A stretch of 64,000 bases of DNA, taken from positions 558,001-622,000 of the forward strand of contig NZ_JAHVAA010000014.1 in the NCBI RefSeq assembly GCF_019264485.1. Reading direction: 5' to 3'. Positions within the stretch are counted from its first letter, which is position 1. Each line of letters begins with the position of its first letter. Positions 1 to 9,100 of the stretch are shown here, piece after piece. The translations under genes were made by a program, and so were the position numbers. The notes beneath the pieces are model-generated. The model made no database searches and was not told the origin of the DNA. It saw only the letters and a list, made by a program, of their open reading frames with translations. The stretch comes from Sediminibacterium sp. (lineage in GTDB: Bacteria > Bacteroidota > Bacteroidia > Chitinophagales > Chitinophagaceae).

Positions 1-725
1 TCGATCACTGAACTGGTATAGATACCTCTGGTAAAATCGCCTCTCCATGGAACAAAATGTACACCTGCACCTTCTCCAGTTTCAGATAGTGGCGAATCGG
101 TTTGTAACTGATTGAGTGAAGCAGTAATTTCTTTAATATGCTGATGGTTCAGCGATTTATATGCCTGTATATTATTAGCCCTCCAGCTAAAATGCGATGT
201 GTTGCTGAGCGACTGCCCCGCCCCTGTTGATCCGGTAATACCGGTTGTATAAACATCACTTAATACGCCCGCTTTAGCAAGTGGCAACAAAGCCAATTGA
301 ATGGCTGTTGCAAAACATCCGGGATTGGCTATATTTTGTGCAGTTGCAATTGCTTCCTTATTCAATTCGGGCAGTCCGTACACAAAAGTTTTTTCTCCAT
401 GTGCTGCAGTTGCTGGTAAACGAAAGTCCTGTGAGAGATCAATTATTTTTGTTGTGGAAGGAATGGCATGCTGGTCTAAAAACTTTCTGGCATCGCCATG
501 GCCTACACAGAGAAACAACACATCAGCATCGGCATATGGTTCATGGCTAAATAGCATTTCCGTTTCACCGAGTAAATCAGCATGTACGGTGTACAGTGGT
601 TTACCTGCATTACTGCTGCTGTGTATATTCACCAGTGCTGCCTGCGGGTGATTCAGCAAAAGTCTGATCAACTCACCACCGGTATATCCTGCCGCACCTG
701 TAATAGCTACTTTAAGTTTTTTCAT
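1..725 (-). CDS. argC: N-acetyl-gamma-glutamyl-phosphate reductase, 3' end cut by window edge
   Basis: ArgC makes N-acetylglutamate semialdehyde, the third step of arginine biosynthesis, using NADPH. About 241 codons from the start are present; the C-terminal third lies outside the window. The start MKKLKVAITGAAGYTGGEL shows the glycine-rich Rossmann loop. The catalytic cysteine sits in NPGCFATAIQLAL, and the family motif STGAGQSLSNTSHF follows. The ATG overlaps the argG stop as ATGA, indicating translational coupling in one minus-strand operon. The annotation is firm; only the 3' end is missing. Confidence 0.96.
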   Translation of the reverse strand, partial: MKKLKVAITGAAGYTGGELIRLLLNHPQAALVNIHSSSNAGKPLYTVHADLLGETEMLFSHEPYADADVLFLCVGHGDARKFLDQHAIPSTTKIIDLSQDFRLPATAAHGEKTFVYGLPELNKEAIATAQNIANPGCFATAIQLALLPLAKAGVLSDVYTTGITGSTGAGQSLSNTSHFSWRANNIQAYKSLNHQHIKEITASLNQLQTDSPLSETGEGAGVHFVPWRGDFTRGIYTSSVI

Positions 726-1945
726 GACTGATCGGCTTTGATGCTATGGTATATAGCAGTCTGGTTACCAAATATTTTGGAAAACCCTCTTACATCTTCA
801 CCTGTCCATCCGCTGTTCATCTCACCATATTTTCCAAACTTGCTACTCATCAGGTCATTTGGCGATTCTATACCGATTACAGTAAAGCGATAGGGCATTA
901 GTTGCACAAATACATCGCCTGTTACCTGCTCCTGTGAGTGTTCCAGAAAGGCTTCAATATCTCTCATCACAGGATCGAGTATCTGTCCTTCATGCAGCCA
1001 GTTGCCATAAAATTGTGCCAGTTGATCTTTCCAGCTCAACTGCCATTTGGTGAGTACATGTTTTTCCAGTGCGTGGTGTGCTTTGAGAATAACCATTGGT
1101 GCCGCTGCTTCGAAACCCACACGGCCTTTGATTCCGATGATGGTATCACCTACATGTATATCTCTTCCAATACCAAATGCACCAGCAACAGATTGTACAT
1201 ACTGAATGGCTTCTGAAGGATGTGCAAAATGCTGGTCATTTACGCGTCTGAGTTCTCCCTTTTCAAAACCCAGTTTTATTTCTTCGGCAGCCGATTTGGT
1301 TACCTGTGTGGGCCATGCTTCTTCCGGCAGCATCCCTTTTGATTGTAATGTTTCTTTACCGCCAACACTGGTTCCCCACAATCCTTTATTGATAGAATAA
1401 GCTGCCTTATCAAAATTCATTTCCACTCCTTTTAATTTCAGGTAGCTGATTTCTTCTTCACGGCTCAATTTCATATCGCGGATAGGAGTAATAATCTCTA
1501 CCCCCGGTATCATGATATGAAATACCATATCGAAACGCACCTGATCGTTACCCGCTCCTGTACTGCCATGTACCACTGCTTTTGCGCCTAATTTCCTGGT
1601 ATGTTCAGCAATATGCAATGCCTGGCTCAGTCTTTCTGCACTTACACTTAATGGATAGGTATTATTCTTCAATACATTGCCATAAATGAGGAATCGGATG
1701 ATGCTATCGTAATAAGTTTTCACTGCATCAACAGTGGTATGCGATTTTACACCCAGTTTATAGGCATGAGCTTCTATCTGCTCCAGTTCTGCTGCGGTGA
1801 AACCTCCGGTGTTTACAATTACACTGTGTACTTCATATCCTTTTTCATCGGTGAGGTATTTTACACAGTAAGACGTATCCAATCCGCCGCTAAAGCCCAA
1901 TACAACTTTGGTGCCGGCAGGAAGTGATGTGGGTAGGTTGCTCAT
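722..1945 (-). CDS. argG: Argininosuccinate synthase
   Basis: ArgG joins citrulline and aspartate with ATP to give argininosuccinate. The 407 residues match the family length. The N-terminal PP-loop SGGLDTSYC (about residues 19-27) binds ATP, and STGAGNDQVRFD further on is typical of ArgG. It lies 38 bp downstream of a GNAT acetyltransferase and overlaps argC by 4 bp, so all three are probably one transcript headed by the leader peptide near 2.8 kb. The start at MSNLPTSLPAG is preferred because it directly precedes the first beta strand. Confidence 0.97.
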   Translation of the reverse strand: MSNLPTSLPAGTKVVLGFSGGLDTSYCVKYLTDEKGYEVHSVIVNTGGFTAAELEQIEAHAYKLGVKSHTTVDAVKTYYDSIIRFLIYGNVLKNNTYPLSVSAERLSQALHIAEHTRKLGAKAVVHGSTGAGNDQVRFDMVFHIMIPGVEIITPIRDMKLSREEEISYLKLKGVEMNFDKAAYSINKGLWGTSVGGKETLQSKGMLPEEAWPTQVTKSAAEEIKLGFEKGELRRVNDQHFAHPSEAIQYVQSVAGAFGIGRDIHVGDTIIGIKGRVGFEAAAPMVILKAHHALEKHVLTKWQLSWKDQLAQFYGNWLHEGQILDPVMRDIEAFLEHSQEQVTGDVFVQLMPYRFTVIGIESPNDLMSSKFGKYGEMNSGWTGEDVRGFSKIFGNQTAIYHSIKADQS

Positions 1946-1983
1946 ACGATTCTTTGCTTTGCTTATATAATAATACTGACAGG

Positions 1984-2688
1984 TCAGAGATTAAACAGGT
2001 GATGAAAAAACGATTTGGGTTTGATACTGGTTCCACCATTTTCTTTTTTACGAAAAAGGCGTAACAGTGTATGCTGCTTCAATTTCATAAAGCGCTCATA
2101 TATTTTCGACTTCCTGCTGAAAGCTGATGAAGTTTCTTCGGGTTCGTAATGATCGGCAGGATCGTACAACATGGCGGTACAAAAACAATTCTTTCTGTCT
2201 TTGCTCATCAATACATCATAATTCACACAGCTTTTACAACCGGCCCAGAATTCCTCATCATCGGTAAGTTCACTATACGTTACAGGTTCATAACCCAGAT
2301 CGCTGTTTATTTTCATCACAGCCAGACCTGTTGTAAGACCGAATATTTTTGCTGTAGGATATTTTACCCTCGACAGATTGAAGATGGTTTGTTTGATCAG
2401 TTTGGCCACTCCACTTTTTCTGAATGGGGGTGATACAATGAGTCCGCTATTGGCCACAAATGAATCATGACCCCATGCTTCAATATAACAGAAGCCCACC
2501 CAGGTACCATCGGGTAAGAGTGCAATGACGGCTTTGCCTTCATTCATTTTCATAGCTACATAATCGGGACTGCGCTTGGCAATACCGGTTCCACGTGCTT
2601 TTGCTGATGATTCCATTTCATCAGTAATGGTTTGCGCATATCGGGTGTCGCCACTATTGGCTACACGAACAATGATATTTTGTTCCAA
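1984..2688 (-). CDS. GNAT N-acetyltransferase heading the arginine operon (possible N-acetylglutamate synthase)
   Basis: A 234-residue GNAT-fold protein. The acetyl-CoA loop is seen around PPFRKSGVAKLI (residues 87-98), and the fold continues through GLAVMKINSDLGY. A C-terminal cysteine set (C151, C154, C168, C170; CxxC and CxC) suggests a metal site, which is unusual for a plain GNAT. It is the first structural gene before argG and argC, and no classical ArgA or ArgJ is visible in the window. Its position makes N-acetylglutamate synthesis the most economical guess; that role is inferred, not shown. The basic C-terminal tail has no recognised function. Confidence 0.8.
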   Translation of the reverse strand: MEQNIIVRVANSGDTRYAQTITDEMESSAKARGTGIAKRSPDYVAMKMNEGKAVIALLPDGTWVGFCYIEAWGHDSFVANSGLIVSPPFRKSGVAKLIKQTIFNLSRVKYPTAKIFGLTTGLAVMKINSDLGYEPVTYSELTDDEEFWAGCKSCVNYDVLMSKDRKNCFCTAMLYDPADHYEPEETSSAFSRKSKIYERFMKLKQHTLLRLFRKKENGGTSIKPKSFFHHLFNL

Positions 2689-2759
2689 CTTAAAAGAATT
2701 AAATAAACGTAAAGGGAACGACAGCTACCTGTCAGAAAGAGATTCCGGGGAGTTTTCCA

Positions 2760-2799
2760 CTGATAGGGGCAAGTGCCAGTTGCTCGTCCTATCAGCAAC
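2760..2799 (-). promoter_or_regulatory. Mutually exclusive leader-RNA hairpins before the arg operon
   Basis: Read on the minus strand, CTGATAGG (2795-2788) pairs perfectly with CCTATCAG (2767-2760), with an inner GCAA/TTGC helix. Alternatively GTTGCT (2799-2794) pairs with AGCAAC (2784-2779). The two helices share bases, so they cannot form fully together. Both 5' arms overlap the end of the leader peptide, so a ribosome's position would select between them. A further GACAG/CTGTC hairpin lies at 2720-2733. No clear U-tract follows the main hairpin, so the termination or sequestration mechanism is unknown. Confidence 0.5.
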
Positions 2800-2839
2800 C
2801 ACGTCGGGGTCGCGGGAGAAAGTTAAAAGCAGCTTCCAT
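2792..2839 (-). CDS. Arginine-rich leader peptide upstream of the arg operon (putative attenuator)
   Basis: A 15-codon reading frame, MEAAFNFLPRPRRGC then TGA, lies 103 bp upstream of the GNAT start in the same direction. Three of the last six sense codons are Arg (CGA, CGA, CGT), two of them adjacent. This is the classical layout of a ribosome-stalling leader peptide for the pathway product. The stop codon lies inside the 5' arm of an 8-bp hairpin and inside a competing 6-bp hairpin. No Shine-Dalgarno is visible, as is normal for this phylum. Function is inferred from codon content, position and overlap with the hairpins. Confidence 0.6.
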   Translation of the reverse strand: MEAAFNFLPRPRRGC

Positions 2840-3023
2840 TGAAAACACCTGACGGGGTGAATTCAATAAGAATGATAAATAATTGATCAGGATCTGCTTC
2901 ACTTTATTAACTGATTATGCTTTGTGGTTGTAAAAGTATAACAGTTTGGGGTTATAGTGGCTAAATTTTTTATGAAAGGATTATTAAATCTCTATTTTAA
3001 ACTTACGGTTGTTAGCATAGAAA

Positions 3024-3050
3024 AGCCGTCTCGCCTGAGGCGGGACGGCT
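3024..3050 (-). terminator. Terminator after the TonB-type barrel gene
   Basis: AGCCGTC and GACGGCT arms enclose an inner CGCCTgaGGCG stem. Read on the minus strand the hairpin is followed by TTTTC. It sits 29 bp after the stop at 3079. Its core closely resembles the terminator at 12462-12494. Confidence 0.75.
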
Positions 3051-3078
3051 CTCTGTATTGTTTTCAGTTTATATATTA

Positions 3079-5922
3079 TTACATACCACCACCCCTCATC
3101 ATCCTCATCTGCTGCATATTACCACCCGGTATCATCATATTTGGCCCACGCTGTTGTTGTTGCTGGTTGGCACCAAAGCGACGCAGGTTATAAGTAAAGC
3201 TTACCATAAAATACCTTGTCAGCACCCTTGTCTGAACGTCCTGAATAGTATTGCCGGTAATATTTCTGGTTACACTTACATTCTGGTTCAGTAAATCGAA
3301 CATATAGAATTTAAGTTCGCCTGCTTTATTTTTCAGCATCTGTTTAGATAAACTTGCATTCAACAGGGGAATACTCGTATTATAACCACTGCTTCTTCCT
3401 CCATTATAGATATAATCAAAATCAATCGAGAACACCCAGCCGCTTTTTGAATAAGCTGTGGCTTCAGTAGAAACGGTTTGCGTAAAGAAGTCGCCATTCT
3501 GTTGCGGCTGCAAAGTGTATCGCGCCATACTGAATGAAGAATTGGATGAGAAGTTCATATCAAACCCTTCTTTCAGGTTGGTGGTCCATGAAACCGTTCC
3601 ACCTAAAGTGGTATTCCTTGTATAGTTGCTGGCATTATTGATCAATGTCTGCGACTGGTTTCGCGACACATTGGCAATCAGATTCAGATTGCTCTTTGGT
3701 CTTTTCAGCGGGAAACCATAGTTGAACACACCATTGATATTATAAGTACCACTCAGGTTTACCGGCATGGTTAACTGTGCACCGTTTGGCTGAAAGGTGG
3801 TTGCATTCTGGATATCGTTCTGTATAAAGTTGGCATTGATGGTGGCAAAAATAAGTTTCTGTGTAAACACATCAAATGAATTATACAGGAAACGTACGCT
3901 GTGTGTAAACTGCTGTTTCAGATTCGGATTACCTGTTCTGATGTTCAGCGGATTGCTGTTATCCGCTACAGGTTGTAACTGTTCTGCACTTGGTTGTGAA
4001 GTACGGCCATTGTAGAATATACGCAGGCTTTTTGTTTTGGTAAACTCGTACCTGAAATTAGCCGCAGGAAACAGGTTTACAAAATGCTGTTTGATTACCG
4101 TGTTTTTGGTCACATTATTACTGGTAAGATCACCTACCTGTACACCAGACCCAATACTGAAATTGTATTTAGCATTTTGCAGACGATAGTTCACCGTCAT
4201 TCTGTTAGAGCTGAACGTATTTTCGAACGTGTTGGTAAGATTAACTACAGGTACATCATATTTTCCCGAACCTGAATTAAATTCCATTGTTTCTCTGCCT
4301 GAATTATTCAGGTTATAAGAATAGTTATAATTGAATTCGAGTTGCTGGTTTTTAGCGATGGGTTCCGTATAAGAAAGCGTGGTACTGATGTTTCGTGTAT
4401 CGCGATTGGTAGCATACACCTGATCAATCGTATCGCTGTACGCCGGTCTGTTGGTTGGATTATACTGGTTACGTGAGTAATTGGTACCAGTTCCATCATT
4501 GGCACTTCCACCGGTATTGATATTGAGTGAGTAGGTACGCCCTCTTTTAGGGAAACGGTGACGGAATGTTGCGTCGATATTTCCATTAAACCCATTGTTC
4601 TTACGGACAGATTGTGCATCGGAACTGTTCAGTGCAGTTACTTTTCCTCTGGTGGAAGCAGTCTGTTGTAATGTCTGCGACCAGGTATCCTGGAAACTGA
4701 TATTCGGACGGATGATCAGCGAATTTGCTGAATCGAAATTATGCTCAATATTAAAATTGATCCGGTGATTTTTATTGTATGTTTTTGATGACTGTGTCTG
4801 GTCATTGAAAATAGACGAATCAGGTGCGCCAGGAATCAGGTTCTGTACAAAACTTTTCTGATCGCGATAGGTTTTCTGGTCATTGTAAAAATAACTTCCC
4901 GAGAACTGTGTTTTGGGGCTCCATGTATCACGGTAGTTTATACCACCGGCCCAGGTATTCACCAAGCCTCCACCGCCGCCACTACCTGTTAAACCCTGAA
5001 CAGCGCCACCGCCTCTGTTTCCACCACCACCAAAATTTCCACCACCGAGCGAGCCCAACATATCCTGCACAGAGAAATTCTGTTTGTTTACATTATTGGC
5101 CTGACCTGTAAACGTAATCTGACGATCGCCATTGAAGCGGCTGAGGCTAAAACTGTTATCATATAAACCTTCATCGGCATTGGCACCAAAACCCAATGTA
5201 CCCCGGCCGAAATATCCTTTGCGTCTGTCTTTTCTGGTCGTGATATTAATAGTTCGCACACGGTTGCCATCATCAAAACCGGTAAATGCACTCTGATCGC
5301 TTGCCTGATCAAATACCTGAATCTTGTCAATTACATCCGGTGGCAGGTTTCTTGTCGCCATACGTGGATCATCACCAAAAAATCTTTTCCCATCTACCAG
5401 TATTCTTTGCACCTGCTCGCCCTGTGCGGTTATATTACCATTCTTGTCGACCTGTATACCGGGTACTTTTTTCAATAAATCCTCCGCTACTGCGTTGGGT
5501 TTTGTTTTGAAGGCAGAAGCCGATACTTCCATGGTATCATTCCTCATTCTGATGACCGACTGTGTTACGGTAACGTTACCAAGGTCATTGGCAGCAATTT
5601 TCAAATAAATATTGCCCAGGTCAACCGAATTATTGGTTTTGGAGAAAACAATCTTTTTAGAAAAAGGCTCATACCCCTGAAACTTGATATCTACAATCAT
5701 TTCCCCGAATGTGATATTACTGATGAGGAAACTACCATCGGCCTTGGTCAGCCCAAAAACATCCAAAGTAGAATCTTTGGCATCTAATATGGTGATGGAA
5801 GCGTCTTTTAATGATTGTTTACCGACTGTATCCACCAGTTTACCCTTTAGTGTGGCACTGGTTTGCGCCGTTGTAGTATGGGCAATAAAAAGGAATACAA
5901 TAGCGGTTAGAATTTTGGTCAT
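3079..5922 (-). CDS. Outer-membrane TonB-dependent-receptor-like beta-barrel protein
   Basis: A 947-residue protein with a signal peptide ending near TTTAQ, then a CarboxypepD-regulatory-like domain (about 22-105) and a plug-like region containing LLKKVPGIQVDKNG and RILVDGKRFFGDDP (about 140-190). A glycine-rich linker (about 290-325) and a long barrel of the OMP_b-brl_3 type follow. The tail is odd: glutamine-rich, then methionine- and glycine-rich, ending MRMMRGGGM. No SusD partner is adjacent, so a nutrient substrate cannot be assigned. Such barrels are common in Bacteroidota and may act in transport or envelope processes. Confidence 0.85.
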   Translation of the reverse strand: MTKILTAIVFLFIAHTTTAQTSATLKGKLVDTVGKQSLKDASITILDAKDSTLDVFGLTKADGSFLISNITFGEMIVDIKFQGYEPFSKKIVFSKTNNSVDLGNIYLKIAANDLGNVTVTQSVIRMRNDTMEVSASAFKTKPNAVAEDLLKKVPGIQVDKNGNITAQGEQVQRILVDGKRFFGDDPRMATRNLPPDVIDKIQVFDQASDQSAFTGFDDGNRVRTINITTRKDRRKGYFGRGTLGFGANADEGLYDNSFSLSRFNGDRQITFTGQANNVNKQNFSVQDMLGSLGGGNFGGGGNRGGGAVQGLTGSGGGGGLVNTWAGGINYRDTWSPKTQFSGSYFYNDQKTYRDQKSFVQNLIPGAPDSSIFNDQTQSSKTYNKNHRINFNIEHNFDSANSLIIRPNISFQDTWSQTLQQTASTRGKVTALNSSDAQSVRKNNGFNGNIDATFRHRFPKRGRTYSLNINTGGSANDGTGTNYSRNQYNPTNRPAYSDTIDQVYATNRDTRNISTTLSYTEPIAKNQQLEFNYNYSYNLNNSGRETMEFNSGSGKYDVPVVNLTNTFENTFSSNRMTVNYRLQNAKYNFSIGSGVQVGDLTSNNVTKNTVIKQHFVNLFPAANFRYEFTKTKSLRIFYNGRTSQPSAEQLQPVADNSNPLNIRTGNPNLKQQFTHSVRFLYNSFDVFTQKLIFATINANFIQNDIQNATTFQPNGAQLTMPVNLSGTYNINGVFNYGFPLKRPKSNLNLIANVSRNQSQTLINNASNYTRNTTLGGTVSWTTNLKEGFDMNFSSNSSFSMARYTLQPQQNGDFFTQTVSTEATAYSKSGWVFSIDFDYIYNGGRSSGYNTSIPLLNASLSKQMLKNKAGELKFYMFDLLNQNVSVTRNITGNTIQDVQTRVLTRYFMVSFTYNLRRFGANQQQQQRGPNMMIPGGNMQQMRMMRGGGM

Positions 5923-6109
5923 GCTCAGTTTATTATGAATTACGAATCTAATAAGTGTATTTGACTGTCAGAAACACTAAAAGATTAACGGAAAGCTATA
6001 AGGATAGTTGGAAAGCCTGCTGTTAAAATCGGTGAAGCATAAAACTCTATAGGTCGCTCGGTCAATAAAGCAGAGCAATCCAGATAGATAATGACAGCAT
6101 CGATTAAAA

Positions 6110-9100
6110 TTAGCTGAAAAGATACTCTACATCTTCCCTCGTGAGATTCTTCACAAAACCCTCATCATCAGTAATCAGTTCACGTGCAAGACTTCTTTTA
6201 CGGTCTTGCAGTTTGAGTATTTTATCTTCTACCGTATCGGTACAAATCATGCGGTAAGCAAAAATATTCTTTGTTTGTCCGATACGATGGGTTCTGTCGA
6301 TGGCCTGCTGTTCTACTGCCGGGTTCCACCAGGGATCAACAATGTATACATAATCAGCAGCGGTTAGGTTTAAACCCACACCACCTGCTTTTAATGAGAT
6401 GAGGAACACACGGCAAGTATCATCATTCTGGAATCGCTGAATAGCTCTTTCTCTTTCCATTACGGTACTGCTACCGTCGAAATATTCATATTCAACCCCC
6501 AGTTCTTTCATTTTTTCTTTGATCAATGCCAGCATGCCCAGGAACTGCGAGAAAATAAGTGCTTTGTGATTACTGATATTCTCTGTGATTTCTCTTCCTA
6601 TTTCTTCCAGTTTCACCGATGCGTTCGGAAATTTTTCTTCGTCTTTGATGATGGCAGGGCTGTCGCAGATCTGTCGCAGTTTCATCAATCCCTGTAAAAT
6701 AGTCAGTTGCGATTTTTGTATCCCCTGGTTATCAACTACACCTAAAATTTTATCCCGGTAATCGTTTCTGAATGCATCATAAATCCGACGCTGTTCATCA
6801 CCCATTTCGCAGAAGAGTACCATTTCCTGTTTTTCAGGAAGGTCTTTTGCCACCTGCTCTTTTGTTCTGCGGAGAATAAAAGGAAAAAGCAATTTGCGTA
6901 AATGTTCTTTCTGCTCTTTCTCACCAAACTTGTCGATTGGAATAGAGAATTCCTGTTTGAAAAATTCTACACTGCCCAGCATACCGGGGTTGAGAAAATT
7001 CATCTGAGCGTAAATATCAAAAGTATTATTCTGTAATGGCGTACCACTTAAGCAAAGTCTGTTTTTTGCTCTTATAAGGCTAGCTGCTTTTGTTACTTTA
7101 CTGGATGGATTCTTGATGGCCTGACTTTCATCAAGTACCACATAATCAAATGCCACTTCCACAAATTGTTTGATATCGCTTCTTAATGTACCATATGTGG
7201 TAATAATAACATCCGCCTCAGTTGCTGCCAGGTTTTCACGGGTTCTTTGTCCGCCATGATGTACATAAAAACTTACTTCCGGTGTAAATTTTTTAATCTC
7301 ATTCTGCCAGTTGAACATGAGTGTGGTAGGACAAACCACCAAAGCTTTTAATGAGCCATTCTCCTGTTTGAGGTGATAGAGAAAACTCAATGCCTGTATG
7401 GTTTTACCCAGACCCATATCATCGGCCAGGATACCTCCCCACTGTACTTCTCTCAGATAGTTGAGCCACTGAAACCCGCTTTCCTGGTAAGGCCGGAGAA
7501 TAGATTTCAAATGTTCAGGTGCGGCTATCTCTTTTATGGAATGATTTTCTTTCAGCCGATCGTATTTTTCTTCGAGCTGAAAGAAAAGTTCTTCTTCATC
7601 GCGCTGCATGTATAACTCTTCTACCACACTAAAATGGTATTTGCTGAGTTTCATTGAACCTGACTTGCCTTCTCCCACCCTGAAAAGCAATGAGTATTTT
7701 TTTATCCATTCTTCGGGAAGAATACCCAGTGTACCATCACCCAACTGTACAAACTGCTGTTTATTACTCAATGCTTTTTTTACTTCATCAACAGTTACTT
7801 TCTGTTCACCAAAATGAATCTCTACTTTAGCATCAAACCAGTCTGTATTACTGCTGATATATATTTTAGTTGATGGTTTGGCAGTATTAAAGCGGAAATT
7901 TTTCAGTGCTTCAAAACCATAAACAGGAATATTCATTTCCTTCACGGCATCTACAAAAAGGAAGAACCAGTTATTGCGTAATACCTCTGTTCCCTTTAAT
8001 GCCAGTACATCTCCTTCCGCCGGTCGTATAAAGTGCGAATGAAGTGATTCTATTTTTTGTATAAACTCTCTTTCTGCTTCAAGATTACGCTGAATAACGA
8101 GTAATTTATCTTCTACAGGTATGATAATCTTTTCCTTATCTATTGAACGTACATCATAACCCTTATAATTAAATACAGGCTGAAAGAGCAGGTACTCTCC
8201 TTTTTCTTTCAGTAATACTTTCACTTCGGGTTTAATATCTCTTACTTCTTCCTTCTGTACATTTCCAAAATGTACATTGAATTCTTTAGATAGAGGCAGT
8301 ATGAATTGCTGCAACTGAGCAGACCAGTCTTCTGCCGCTATAACAATTTTTCCTGTGGGCAGAAATTTTTCCAGCACCAATATATCTTCTGTTCGCTGCC
8401 AGGTAAAGAACTGGTTATGGTATTTAAAAAACAGTGACGAATTGCTTTCATTCTCTGCAATATTAAGATCAGCCAGCGGCAGCTTTACCCGACAGTTGAT
8501 TTCATACCTGTCTTTCTGGTAACTTACTTCAAACTCAGGACTAATGAATGATGTAACAAGTTCAACCGGCTGAAGATTAGCCGTTGTAAATGATTTACGC
8601 TCAGGTAAAGTAAAAATGAATTTACTGTCTGCAAGATCAATAAATAGTTTTTTAATCTTGGGATGCAGGTATTCATTCATCAGGTGCCTGGTTTCTTCAG
8701 GCAGTTCATCGTTATGCTGTTGAATAATATTTTCCCAAATACCGCTGAAAGGAGAATTACGATCGAGGTAACGGCTCACTTCTGAAGGCATGAGCTTTCT
8801 TAATTGCTGCAGGGTTCCTTTATCATCTTCATTAAATACTTCTGTATTAACAAATCTTGAAAGGTCGAGTTTGGTTACTTTACCTACATAAGATGTCTGG
8901 CTTTCATCCGCTTCGCCCTGTACCGCTTCTAACTGTACGTATGGATATTGTTGTTCGTTGAAAGTTACTACTACACCCAATTTCAACACTTCTTTTTCCC
9001 GTTCTTCCAGTTCTTCAACCAGTGTTGTTGGTTTTGTTTCTTCCTGTTTAGGTTTAAGGTCTGCAGTTGGATTTAAAGAAACTCTTTTAATACTGGTATC

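Noticed and set aside
2700-2880. Known riboswitch class upstream of the arg operon
   Set aside because: I looked for SAM, cobalamin and guanidine motifs and found none of their conserved cores; the leader peptide explains the region better.
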